The notes beneath the pieces were generated by a model. It saw only the letters and a program-made list of their open reading frames with translations. It searched no databases and had not been told where the DNA came from. This document shows, piece by piece, positions 1 to 6,694 of a stretch of DNA of 25,416 nucleotides. This stretch comes from Clostridiales bacterium. Its GTDB lineage: Bacteria > Bacillota > Clostridia > Christensenellales > UBA3700. Position 1 is the first letter of the stretch. Each line of letters starts with the position of its first letter. The stretch is taken from positions 1-25,416 of the forward strand of contig JAAVHQ010000020.1 of the NCBI GenBank assembly GCA_014799645.1. Direction: 5' to 3'. The translations under genes and the position numbers were made by a program.

Positions 1-261
1 CAGTCTACGGTAAATCCATTAGTCAAGTTGACAATAAAGAAAAACACGACTGTTGCGCTCTTCAAAATGGAAGACGAGTATATGAAAGATATTCGCCGCG
101 GCGCAAGTAGCGACGGCACGAAGGTGAAGGTCAAAGAGACGGAAGTCGTAGTCGGCGACAATCAAGCGTTGTCGACAGCAAAAGATATGATTGATCTTAG
201 GGAAGACCAAATTGAACGCTACAACGAATATTTGAAAGAACAGCGCTCGATGAAGAAGTAG
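1..261 (+). CDS. C-terminal part of an unrecognised protein (5' end outside window)
   Basis: The reading frame is open from the first base of the window to a TAG at 259-261, giving 86 visible residues; the start lies upstream, so the internal TTG at 28 should not be taken as the start. The visible part is charged and soluble: a beta-rich stretch with many Lys, Thr and Val, then a predicted helix rich in Asp, Arg, Gln and Glu, ending in a Lys-Lys tail. I see no signal peptide, membrane segment or known catalytic motif and do not recognise the family. A strong hairpin terminator begins 20 bases after the stop, which supports a genuine gene end. Confidence 0.6.
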   Translation, partial: QSTVNPLVKLTIKKNTTVALFKMEDEYMKDIRRGASSDGTKVKVKETEVVVGDNQALSTAKDMIDLREDQIERYNEYLKEQRSMKK

Positions 262-280
262 CAGATTACTAAATGTTGAC

Positions 281-325
281 AAATACCTTGCTAGCATTGA
301 TAGCAAGGTATTTATTCTATTTATT
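281..325 (+). terminator. Rho-independent terminator after the first gene
   Basis: A perfect 13-bp stem (281-293 with 301-313, arms AAATACCTTGCTA / TAGCAAGGTATTT, 7-nt loop) is followed by a T-rich run to about 325. It lies 20 bases after the TAG of the upstream gene. The T-rich tail runs directly into the left arm of the intergenic repeat element that starts near 321. Confidence 0.8.
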
Positions 326-672
326 TGAGAGTTATGGCTTATAAGTGAATTTGCATTTAGTGTCGGGCATCTTTTTGGGACGTTGCCCAAAAAATGATAC
401 ACCAAATTGCAAACACACTTACCGCCTTGAACTTTTGTTATCCTATTGGAACTAACAATTTGCTGAAAGTTCGGAGAGAATAGCGAAGTTTGGGCGCGAA
501 GTGGGGATTTGCTTTATTATACTATTAGTTTTTGGTTCTCCATATTAGCGACTTCTATCTTAGTATCGCTAAAAAATAATTCTGAGTAAGAAAGCAAACC
601 CCACTGGAAGCATAACCCTCATACTAAAATTTCTAAATGCAAATTCACTTACAAGCCAAAACCCTCAAAATA
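321..672. repeat. Intergenic inverted-repeat element, copy A (MITE-like, non-coding)
   Basis: The 457-base gap between the first gene and the ferritin-like gene is largely filled by this element. Its ends, 321-360 and 633-672, are inverted repeats matching at 35 of 40 positions, sharing AAGTGAATTTGCATTTAG. Inside the left end is a second, opposite arm at about 403-427 (CAAACACACTTACCGCCTT), so 331-427 folds as a hairpin with an apical TTTTTGGG / CCCAAAAA stem (372-379, 386-393). In the right half 500-515 pairs with 591-605 (AGTGGGG-TTTGCTTT, one bulge) around a TTAGCGA / TCGCTAA stem (545-551, 566-572). No reading frame of note is present. The left module recurs at 18713-18875. No target-site duplication was confirmed. 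Confidence 0.65.
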
Positions 673-704
673 AGAAAATAAGAGCAAGCGTAAGGCGCGT
701 TGCT
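670..704 (-). terminator. Candidate terminator of the ferritin-like gene
   Basis: Read on the minus strand, an imperfect stem (AGCAACG ... CGCTTGCT, 704-698 with 690-683) is followed by a pyrimidine-rich, T-rich run to about 670. It lies 15 bases past the stop of the minus-strand gene ending at 719 and overlaps the right end of the repeat element. Confidence 0.4.
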
Positions 705-718
705 ATACGCACTCGTTT

Positions 719-1213
719 TTATTGTGCGGTCAGTTCGTCTAAGAGCTCTTTTAATATCGTTAGGTGCAATTCCTCGTCTTTGACAATTCTCAGCATAAGT
801 TCGCTCAACGTGGGATTTTTTACGCAGGTTGCGGCTTTGGAATGATTGGCGATTGCGATTTTTTCCGTCATAATATCGTGTTGAAGAAATGCAATCGGAT
901 TTTTGACGTAGTTGATGTACGCTCCCGACCAATAGCAACACGAACCTGCGATTATCGGGTCGCCGCCCATTTTGGCAATAGCCTTGCCGAGAAGTTGGTG
1001 GTGGCGCATTTCGACCAATGCAAGTCCAAGTAAAGCTTTGGAAAGTCGTTCGTTACCCTCCGCCGTTATGTAATGTTGATATAGGTAATGCATTACCGCG
1101 CTCATCTCGCCGTTGCGACCGCAATAGTCGTCTACGATACATTTTACGTCGCCTGCGTAAAAAGGTCCTTGCAATTCGGGATAGGGCAGGTCGAGCGAAT
1201 ACTTGTTTTCCAT
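719..1213 (-). CDS. Ferritin-like di-iron protein (rubrerythrin/bacterioferritin-like, no rubredoxin domain)
   Basis: A 164-residue soluble protein predicted to form a four-helix bundle with a complete carboxylate-bridged di-metal site. The ligand pattern is visible: Glu36 on helix A, Glu68-x-x-His71 on helix B, Glu117 on helix C, and Glu147-x-x-His150 on helix D. That is the E / ExxH / E / ExxH arrangement of the ferritin-like superfamily. There is no C-terminal Cys4 rubredoxin domain, so it is not a classical rubrerythrin; relatives in Clostridia are usually annotated only as ferritin-like or bacterioferritin. A role in iron storage or peroxide detoxification is inference. The ATG at 1213 is preceded by AGGAG at good spacing. 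It is transcribed away from secG and shares the region 1214-1531 with it. Confidence 0.75.
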   Translation of the reverse strand: MENKYSLDLPYPELQGPFYAGDVKCIVDDYCGRNGEMSAVMHYLYQHYITAEGNERLSKALLGLALVEMRHHQLLGKAIAKMGGDPIIAGSCCYWSGAYINYVKNPIAFLQHDIMTEKIAIANHSKAATCVKNPTLSELMLRIVKDEELHLTILKELLDELTAQ

Positions 1214-1271
1214 AATTTACTCCTTTACCCACTGCCACTCCCAATAAAACTCGTCGAAACGCATCCTTCGG

Positions 1272-1338
1272 TTGCCTTTCGCACGGTGCTCGGTCGACGT
1301 ACATAGAGTACGACTAGACCTCGACACCATACAAAATT
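1272..1338. repeat. Long hairpin with apical CGTACAT-AGA-GTACG palindrome
   Basis: The tip CGTACATAGAGTACG (1298-1312) is flanked by imperfectly complementary arms (1272-1297 and 1313-1338). Several arm mismatches are C/A on the plus strand and so become G-U pairs in a minus-strand transcript, which would place the hairpin in the 5' leader of the ferritin-like gene starting at 1213. A hairpin with nearly the same tip occurs at 21211-21225. The rest of the 318-base gap 1214-1531 holds the secG promoter and A/T tracts, with no gene visible. Confidence 0.45.
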
Positions 1339-1467
1339 CAATCCAAATTCTGCTGTTTGGACGGCGTTCTATTTGAATTGTCATTGGGTATATGTTATAT
1401 TCCAATATATGATGACTATAATAGAAAGGGTTACCTCGAAAAAAAATATTTTTTTCACTCAAAATCG

Positions 1468-1496
1468 TTGAAATTTCAGAATTGATATGATATTAT
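1468..1496 (+). promoter_or_regulatory. secG promoter
   Basis: TTGAAA (1468-1473), 17-bp spacer, TATTAT (1491-1496). Predicted start of transcription near 1503, giving a leader of about 29 nt that contains the GGGAGG ribosome site for secG. Confidence 0.6.
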
Positions 1497-1531
1497 ATTA
1501 TGGCAGTCGTATATGACTGGGAGGATATATA

Positions 1532-1828
1532 ATGAATTTATTGTTGACGTTGGGAGATTCGCTTTTCCCTTATGCAGTATATAATTGGCTTAGACCGTTG
1601 CTTATGATGCTTATGCTTTTGTCAGGCATCGCGACGATTGTAATCATACTGATGCAGAAGCCACAAAATGAAAATATCGGCGTACTCGGCGGTCAAGAAT
1701 CCGACTCTTATTCCAAGAAGAATAAGGCAAGGTCAAAAGAAAGCATTTTGAAGAAATTGACGATCACGGGCGCGGTGCTGATGGCGTTCTTCGCAATATT
1801 CTTCTTTATCACCTTTATTCAGAGATAA
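1532..1828 (+). CDS. secG: Preprotein translocase subunit SecG
   Basis: SecG is the small third subunit of the SecYEG protein-conducting channel in the cytoplasmic membrane and aids SecA-driven export. The 98-residue product has the expected two membrane segments (about 20-42 and 75-96), the conserved ILMQ motif at the end of the first, the Gly-Gly stretch (GVLGG) after it, and a polar charged loop. Length is near the usual 75-110 residues, although the N-terminus is slightly extended before the first segment. GGGAGG stands well placed before the ATG at 1532. In many Bacillota the order is secG-rnr-smpB; here a terminator and smpB follow directly and no rnr gene (RNase R) is present. Confidence 0.9.
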   Translation: MNLLLTLGDSLFPYAVYNWLRPLLMMLMLLSGIATIVIILMQKPQNENIGVLGGQESDSYSKKNKARSKESILKKLTITGAVLMAFFAIFFFITFIQR

Positions 1829-1843
1829 GAAACGAAACAGCCA

Positions 1844-1870
1844 ACACCCGACGCCGTCGGGTGTTTTTTT
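1844..1870 (+). terminator. Terminator or attenuator between secG and smpB
   Basis: A perfect 9-bp G+C-rich stem (ACACCCGAC 1844-1852 / GTCGGGTGT 1856-1864, 3-nt loop) runs straight into six further T residues. Only 13 bases separate it from the smpB start, and no promoter fits in that space. Confidence 0.88.
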
Positions 1871-1883
1871 CTTAAAGGAAGTT

Positions 1884-2339
1884 ATGGGAATAAAAATTAT
1901 CGACAACAACAAAAAGGCGTATTTCGATTACTTCATAGAAGATACCTATGAGGCGGGTATCGCTTTGGTCGGTTGCGAGGTCAAGTCGATAAGGCTGGGT
2001 CAGGTCAATATAAAAGATACGTTTTGCTCCGTAAGGGGCGACGAAGTATTCGTGATGAATATGCATATCAAGCCGTATGAGAAGGGAAGTTATTTCAACG
2101 TGGACGCAAAGCGTCCGAGAAAACTTCTTTTGCACAGACGCGAGATTGACAAACTTCGAGGAGCGGTGGCGCAAAAGTCGTACACGATCGTGCCTACGAA
2201 GATATATTTCAAAGACGGTTTGGTCAAAATGGAAATCGGTCTTGCCAAAGGTAAGGAATTGCACGACAAGCGCAAGTCGATTGCCGAAAAAGAAGTAAAA
2301 AGAGAAATACAAAGGACTATAAAGCAATACAACGCTTGA
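1884..2339 (+). CDS. smpB: SsrA-binding protein SmpB
   Basis: SmpB binds tmRNA and places it in the A site of stalled ribosomes, so that trans-translation can tag the nascent peptide and release the ribosome. The 151 residues are of normal length and follow the family closely: the N-terminal Asn-Lys-Lys-Ala-Tyr-Phe-Asp-Tyr, the Gly-Cys-Glu-Val-Lys-Ser-Ile-Arg motif near 29-37, the Lys-Arg-Pro-Arg-Lys-Leu-Leu-Leu-His block near 75-84, the LAKGKELHDKR motif near 120-130 and a basic C-terminal tail. AAAGGAAG stands before the ATG at 1884. It sits behind the secG terminator and 19 bases ahead of metY, so it probably heads a three-gene transcript. No ssrA gene is visible in the window. Confidence 0.95.
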   Translation: MGIKIIDNNKKAYFDYFIEDTYEAGIALVGCEVKSIRLGQVNIKDTFCSVRGDEVFVMNMHIKPYEKGSYFNVDAKRPRKLLLHRREIDKLRGAVAQKSYTIVPTKIYFKDGLVKMEIGLAKGKELHDKRKSIAEKEVKREIQRTIKQYNA

Positions 2340-2358
2340 CGCTGTAAAAGGAGAAAAT

Positions 2359-3648
2359 ATGAAAAGAATAGAAACGGTTTGCGTTCAAGGCGGTTACGTT
2401 CCCGGAAACGGAGAACCAAGACAAGTACCTATAATTCAAAGCACGACGTTCAAATACGATACGAGCGAACAAATGGCGAAACTCTTCGACTTGGAAGAGT
2501 CGGGATATTTTTATACGCGTTTGCAAAACCCGACCAACGACTACGTCGCAAAGAAGATATGCGAATTGGAAGGCGGCAGCGCGGCAATGCTCACGTCTTC
2601 GGGACAGGCGGCGAATTTCTATGCGGTATTCAATATCGCAAGTTGCGGCGACCATATAGTGGCGTGTTCGACGATATACGGTGGCACGTATAATCTCTTT
2701 GCCGTTACGATGAAAAAGATGGGTATTGACTTCACGTTCGTAAAACCCGATTGCAGCGACGAGGAATTAGAGGCGGCTTTCCGTCCGAATACCAAAGCGG
2801 TGTTTGGCGAGACAATTGCCAATCCTGCCGTAATCGTATTCGATATCGAGAGATTTGCCAAGTTTGCGCATAAGCACGAAGTTCCGCTTATCGTGGACAA
2901 TACTTTCGCTACGCCTATAAATTGCAGACCGCTCGAATGGGGCGCGGATATTGTCACTCATTCTACTACGAAATACATGGACGGACACGGAGCGGGCGTC
3001 GGCGGCGCAATAGTCGACGGCGGAAAGTTCGATTGGACGAAAAATCCCGACAAGTTCCCCGGACTTTGCTATCCCGACGATAGTTACCACGGAGTAGTAT
3101 ATACCGAGAGATTCGGACTTGGCGGAGCGTACATAACCAAAGCGACCGCTCAACTGATGAGAGATTTCGGCTCTATCCAATCTCCGCAAAACGCTTATAT
3201 TCTCAACTTGGGATTGGAAAGTCTTGCGGTAAGAATGGAAAGACATTGCAAGAACGCGCAAAAGATAGCGGAATTCTTGCAAGGACATAAAAACGTGGCT
3301 TGGGTGACGTATTGCGGTCTAAAAGGCGACAAGTGCTACGACCTCGGACAAAAGTATTTGAAAAACGGGTCTTGCGGAGTATTGAGTTTTGGAGTAAAGG
3401 GCGGAAGAAAAGCCGCAGAAGAAGTAATGAAACATCTCAAGACTATCGCCATAGAAACTCACGTTGCAGACGCGCGCAGTTGCTGTTTGCACCCTGCAAG
3501 CGCTACGCATAGACAGATGAACGACGAGGAGTTGGCAAACGCAGGCGTATCGCCAGAACTTATTCGTTTGTCGGTCGGTATAGAGAACGCCGACGACCTT
3601 ATTGAAGATTTGAATCAGGCGCTTAACGCTCTCAATATAAAGGAGTAA
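2359..3648 (+). CDS. metY: O-acetylhomoserine sulfhydrylase (PLP-dependent)
   Basis: A Cys/Met-metabolism PLP enzyme (fold type I) predicted to make homocysteine from O-acetylhomoserine and sulfide. The 429 residues match the MetY subgroup (about 425-430) better than cystathionine synthases or lyases (about 380-400). Visible features are the YFYTRLQNPT motif (50-59), the TSSGQAA cofactor phosphate-binding region (79-85), Asp180 in VDNTFATP, and the Schiff-base lysine Lys205 in HSTTKYMDGHG. AAAGGAG precedes the ATG. The neighbour metA, only 3 bases downstream, would supply the acylated substrate, and its acetyl-CoA-type residue supports this substrate choice. No SAM riboswitch precedes the gene; it follows smpB by 19 bases. 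Confidence 0.92.
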   Translation: MKRIETVCVQGGYVPGNGEPRQVPIIQSTTFKYDTSEQMAKLFDLEESGYFYTRLQNPTNDYVAKKICELEGGSAAMLTSSGQAANFYAVFNIASCGDHIVACSTIYGGTYNLFAVTMKKMGIDFTFVKPDCSDEELEAAFRPNTKAVFGETIANPAVIVFDIERFAKFAHKHEVPLIVDNTFATPINCRPLEWGADIVTHSTTKYMDGHGAGVGGAIVDGGKFDWTKNPDKFPGLCYPDDSYHGVVYTERFGLGGAYITKATAQLMRDFGSIQSPQNAYILNLGLESLAVRMERHCKNAQKIAEFLQGHKNVAWVTYCGLKGDKCYDLGQKYLKNGSCGVLSFGVKGGRKAAEEVMKHLKTIAIETHVADARSCCLHPASATHRQMNDEELANAGVSPELIRLSVGIENADDLIEDLNQALNALNIKE

Positions 3649-3651
3649 CGT

Positions 3652-4584
3652 ATGCCAATAGTAATACCAAAGGAATTACCAGCATTCGATATATTGACGA
3701 AAGAGAAGATTTTCGTTATGCCAAAGGCAAGGGCGAACTCGCAGGACATACGTCCTATCGAGATTGCTATCGTCAATCTTATGCCTACGAAAATTGATAC
3801 GGAAACGCAACTTATGCGACTTCTCGGCAACTCAATGTTGCAAATCAACGTGACTTTAATCAATATGGATTCGTACGTGTCCAAAAACACTCCTCAAAGC
3901 CACATGCAAAAGTTTTACAAGGTCTTTGACGAGATAAAGGACAGATACTTCGACGGTATGATTATCACGGGCGCGCCCGTCGAGACGATGGCTTTCGACG
4001 AGGTTGCGTATTGGAAGGAGTTGTCGGAAATTATGGCTTGGTCGGACAGCCACGTCACTTCGACGGTACATATTTGTTGGGGCGCGCAGGCGGGATTGTA
4101 TTATCATTACGGTATAGAAAAAGTCGCTTTGGACGAAAAGCTTTTCGGCATCTACGAAGTGCGCGCGGAAGATAAATACGACTTGCTCCTTAAAGGTATG
4201 AACGATAATATGTATATCCCTATGTCAAGACATACTTCAATCGACGAAGATAAGGTGAGAAATATCCCTGAACTTAAAGTCCTTGCAAGCGGGAAAGACT
4301 GCGGTATCGCAATTATCAAGAGCGTGGACAACAAGAGATTTTTCCTCACGGGTCACAGCGAGTATGACCGTACTACTCTCAAAAAAGAGTATTTGCGCGA
4401 TTTGGATAAGGGATTGAATATTCAAAAGCCTGTCAATTATTTCGAGGACGACGGACTTTACAATATAAATTTAAGTTGGCGCAGTACGGCGTATTTGCTT
4501 TTCAACAACTGGCTCAACTATTACGTCTACCAAGTTACGCCGTATGAGTTTAGTTCAACGGATAAGGTAGAGAGGCAGGACTAA
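3652..4584 (+). CDS. metA: Homoserine O-acetyltransferase, MetA family (acetyl-CoA type)
   Basis: Activates homoserine by O-acylation, the first committed step of methionine synthesis. The 310 residues have the class I glutamine-amidotransferase-like fold with the family triad at the canonical numbers: Cys142 (HICWGAQAG), His235 and Glu237 (TGHSEYDR). Residue 111 is Glu (GAPVETMAF), as in Bacillus-type MetA enzymes that use acetyl-CoA; succinyl-CoA enzymes such as that of E. coli have Gly there. I therefore call acetyl specificity, although databases often label the family homoserine O-succinyltransferase. The start is 3 bases after the metY stop, with its GGAG inside the end of metY, so the two are translationally linked. 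A strong terminator follows. Confidence 0.92.
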   Translation: MPIVIPKELPAFDILTKEKIFVMPKARANSQDIRPIEIAIVNLMPTKIDTETQLMRLLGNSMLQINVTLINMDSYVSKNTPQSHMQKFYKVFDEIKDRYFDGMIITGAPVETMAFDEVAYWKELSEIMAWSDSHVTSTVHICWGAQAGLYYHYGIEKVALDEKLFGIYEVRAEDKYDLLLKGMNDNMYIPMSRHTSIDEDKVRNIPELKVLASGKDCGIAIIKSVDNKRFFLTGHSEYDRTTLKKEYLRDLDKGLNIQKPVNYFEDDGLYNINLSWRSTAYLLFNNWLNYYVYQVTPYEFSSTDKVERQD

Positions 4585-4591
4585 AAAGGGT

Positions 4592-4623
4592 AAAAAAAAG
4601 CAAGCGTAACGCTTGCTTTTTTT
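4592..4623. terminator. Bidirectional terminator between metA and the lipoprotein gene
   Basis: A symmetric hairpin: A8-GCAAGCG, loop TAA, CGCTTGC-T7. The T run ends the metYA transcript on the plus strand, and the A run serves as the T tract for the minus-strand gene ending at 4643. Confidence 0.9.
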
Positions 4624-4642
4624 ATACTAATTTAGTTTTTAA

Positions 4643-4993
4643 TTAGAAAATTTTGAGAGAGTCCTCGTCGCCGACAGCAACTGCGGTACCTTTCTTCTTT
4701 GCGCCTTTTTCGCCGAAAAGTGCAACAGCAGTGTCGTAAGCCTTTTGAGCGTCTTCCTCGGTATCGTACCAAGTGATGGTGACAGCTTTGCTGTTAACGA
4801 TAGCTCCGATAAGACCGCCTTCATCGCCAGCTTTGGCTGCGGAAACGGTTTTTTCGGTCTTAGTAACGTCGTAACCTTTTTTATCATATTTATTTGCTAC
4901 GCTGTCTACGCTAGGCGTACAAGCAACGCAGAGTGTTGCAATCATTACTACCAAAAGTACCAACGCAACGGAAAGAATGATTTTCTTTTTCAT
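4643..4993 (-). CDS. Small predicted lipoprotein of unknown function
   Basis: A 116-residue secreted protein. Residues 1-24 form a signal peptide (Lys-Lys-Lys, then a long hydrophobic core), followed by Cys25 in LCVAC-TPS, which is a plausible though not ideal lipobox because a Cys occupies position -3. The mature part of about 90 residues is Lys- and Ala-rich and carries a segment reading ITWYDTEEDAQKAYD, a helix-plus-strand pattern. I do not recognise the family. AGGAGG lies 9 bases before the ATG at 4993 and a strong promoter lies upstream, so expression should be good. It appears to be monocistronic. Confidence 0.7.
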   Translation of the reverse strand: MKKKIILSVALVLLVVMIATLCVACTPSVDSVANKYDKKGYDVTKTEKTVSAAKAGDEGGLIGAIVNSKAVTITWYDTEEDAQKAYDTAVALFGEKGAKKKGTAVAVGDEDSLKIF

Positions 4994-5031
4994 TGTAATT
5001 TGCCTCCTAAATTTTAATATTTTATGGCATT

Positions 5032-5060
5032 ATTATAGCATTTACATCTACATTTGTAAA
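5032..5060 (-). promoter_or_regulatory. Promoter of the small lipoprotein gene
   Basis: Minus strand: TTTACA (5060-5055), 17-bp spacer, TATAAT (5037-5032). The leader is about 32 nt and contains AGGAGG. Confidence 0.75.
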
Positions 5061-5197
5061 TATCAAACTTCAAATTCTTGCCAATATTATGTAAAAATTT
5101 TTCCGCGTATTCTACGAGCGATGAAAAGGAATAGAGGTTTTGTGTAAAAAAATCCCCGAGATTAACCACTCTGGCAATTCCGCGATTGTCGCGCGGC

Positions 5198-5226
5198 AGG
5201 TGTAAACAAAACTACGTTGTTTACCT
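5198..5226. other. Imperfect hairpin in the gap before the WYL regulator's 3' end
   Basis: AGG-TGTAAACAA (5198-5209) pairs with TTGTTTACCT (5217-5226) with one bulge. No T tract follows on either strand, so it is a weak terminator at best. A smaller CCGCG / CGCGG stem lies just upstream. The remainder of 5061-5258 shows no gene. Confidence 0.3.
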
Positions 5227-5258
5227 ATTTATAATAATACAGTAAATAAGTAATCTTA

Positions 5259-6260
5259 TCAATTGTAACTCTCAATAATCTTGTTGAGTTTTGTTACGTA
5301 CTCATCCTTTACTTCTTTTGGTGCGACAATTTTAAGTCTATCGCCGAGCGCGCAACACCAACCGTAGAACATATCGCTGATTTGCACTTCCGCGGTGAAG
5401 CGGTAGTTTTCGCCGTAAGGGGAGAGTTTAGTCGTTTTGCCGAATTTGTCAAAGACGACTTCCACAAGGTCTTTGGTAATCTCGAACGTTACGCTCTTTT
5501 GCTCGCCTAAGAACATTGAAAAAAGTTCTTTTTTCCTTTTGCGAATGTCGAAGTTTTTGAGATTGTCGGGTATGACGATTGACTCGTTGCAAATCGACAC
5601 CTTTTCCATTCTGTCAATTCTGAAATGCGACACGTTGTCGTACTTTTCAATAGAGCAAACGAGGTAGTAATTGTCGTTGCTCACAACGGTGGCGATAGGA
5701 TTGACGACGTAAGGCTTGCCGTCGCGCATAGCGATTTTGTTGCCTTTGGCGTCGAGTTTATAGTAGTTGAAAGAAATTTTCTTTTTGTCGATAATGGCTT
5801 CGTTGATATTAAAGACGTTGTAATATATTTGTTCGTTGTCGCGCTTGGTCGTGTCGAAGACTGCGATATTCTTCTTTATTACGTCTCCGCGCAACGAGCC
5901 CGCAAGACTTGCGATTTTATCGACGAGCAGAGCGGTCTTTTCTGGCGTGATAAAACTTGACGCTTCCACAGCGTCGAGCAAGATTCGCACTTCGGCAGTG
6001 TCGAAACTTCTGTCGGCGACGTAATACATATTGCATTTTTTGCGAACTTGCATTACCTCATAGCCGTTTGCGTTGAGTACGTCAATATCTTCGTATAGTG
6101 TCTTGCGCTTGACGTTGATGCCCTCTTCCGCGAGTTTTGCAATAAGCTCGTAAGTTGACATTGGGCGCGTTTCGTCGCTCTCTTTTAGCAGTATTTCATA
6201 CAGCCTCAAAAGTTTGAGTTTTTGTTTTATCTTCTCTACGTCTCTGTTTGTATTAGCCAT
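5259..6260 (-). CDS. WYL-domain transcriptional regulator (HTH + WYL)
   Basis: A 333-residue DNA-binding regulator. The N-terminal part (about 8-75) is a winged helix of the DeoR/HTH_11 kind, with a recognition segment around KRKTLYEDIDVLNANGYEV. The middle (about 140-215) is a WYL domain, with the Asn-Tyr-Tyr strand (KKISFNYYKLD), the VVNPIATVV strand and NYYLVCSIEKYDNVSHFRIDR matching its usual pattern, followed by a C-terminal WCX-like extension. WYL domains bind ligands such as nucleic acids or nucleotides; the target here is unknown. I chose ATG at 6260 rather than the longer frame from 6461: a TATAAT stands exactly 6 bases before it, and the upstream 67 residues would cover the promoter and the DnaA boxes. 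There is no SD, so leaderless translation is likely. Confidence 0.82.
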   Translation of the reverse strand: MANTNRDVEKIKQKLKLLRLYEILLKESDETRPMSTYELIAKLAEEGINVKRKTLYEDIDVLNANGYEVMQVRKKCNMYYVADRSFDTAEVRILLDAVEASSFITPEKTALLVDKIASLAGSLRGDVIKKNIAVFDTTKRDNEQIYYNVFNINEAIIDKKKISFNYYKLDAKGNKIAMRDGKPYVVNPIATVVSNDNYYLVCSIEKYDNVSHFRIDRMEKVSICNESIVIPDNLKNFDIRKRKKELFSMFLGEQKSVTFEITKDLVEVVFDKFGKTTKLSPYGENYRFTAEVQISDMFYGWCCALGDRLKIVAPKEVKDEYVTKLNKIIESYN

Positions 6261-6266
6261 ATTGAT

Positions 6267-6295
6267 ATTATAACAAATAAATTCGCAAAGCGCAA
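6267..6295 (-). promoter_or_regulatory. Promoter of the WYL regulator (leaderless architecture)
   Basis: Minus strand: TTGCGC (6295-6290), 17-bp spacer, TATAAT (6272-6267), then 6 bases to the ATG at 6260. Transcription should begin at or within a base of the start codon. Confidence 0.65.
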
Positions 6296-6442
6296 TTATT
6301 GAGTAAGTTTTTGGCGAAAAACCGCTATTGTCCATAATATCAAATAATTCGGCAAAAGAGGTTGTCCGAGCCGTCAAGAGCGCTTGAATTTCGACAGATT
6401 TCGACACATATACATAATAATGAATTAAGATGGGGAAAAGTC

Positions 6443-6492
6443 GAGTTATCCACACGAACAAGTGTTTTTGTGGATAACTCTGTGGATAACTG
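6443..6492. other. Cluster of three perfect DnaA boxes (candidate DnaA-binding locus or origin)
   Basis: The consensus 9-mer TTATCCACA occurs at 6446-6454 on the plus strand, and its complement TGTGGATAA at 6469-6477 and 6481-6489. The first two form a perfect 12-bp inverted repeat (GAGTTATCCACA / TGTGGATAACTC); the last two are direct repeats 12 bases apart. A+T-rich DNA follows (about 6510-6660). The locus lies in the 434-base gap between divergent genes (starts at 6260 and 6695). This arrangement resembles bacterial oriC regions, but dnaA, dnaN, rpmH and rnpA are not nearby, so it could equally be an auxiliary DnaA-binding or regulatory site. Confidence 0.6.
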
Positions 6493-6638
6493 CCACTTTG
6501 TGGGGGTATTTTAGTAAAAAACGCACTTTGAGGCTATTTTTCGACATTTTTCGCGGTGGACGAAAAAATCTACAAATCGTTAATAAAATTTAACGGAAAG
6601 AGAATGTTTTTAATGTTTTATCCATATACAAAAAATTA

Positions 6639-6667
6639 TTGTATTTTGTCGATAAATGCGATATAAT
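6639..6667 (+). promoter_or_regulatory. Promoter of the 188-residue membrane protein gene
   Basis: TTGTAT (6639-6644), 17-bp spacer, TATAAT (6662-6667). The leader is about 20 nt and includes GGGGGAAA before the ATG at 6695. Confidence 0.6.
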
Positions 6668-6694
6668 TAATTTAGACTTAATTCGGGGGAAATT

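Noticed and set aside
262..718. A transposase gene within copy A of the repeat element
   Set aside because: No reading frame with transposase motifs exists; only short frames caused by the inverted repeats.
1829..1883. An rnr (RNase R) gene or remnant between secG and smpB
   Set aside because: The 55-base gap holds only a terminator; there is no coding remnant.
2340..2358. SAM riboswitch ahead of metY
   Set aside because: Only 19 bases separate smpB from metY, too short for any S-box class.
6261..6461. N-terminal extension of the WYL regulator to 6461
   Set aside because: The extension covers a good promoter and the DnaA boxes and adds 67 residues unrelated to the family; ATG 6260 fits the HTH start.
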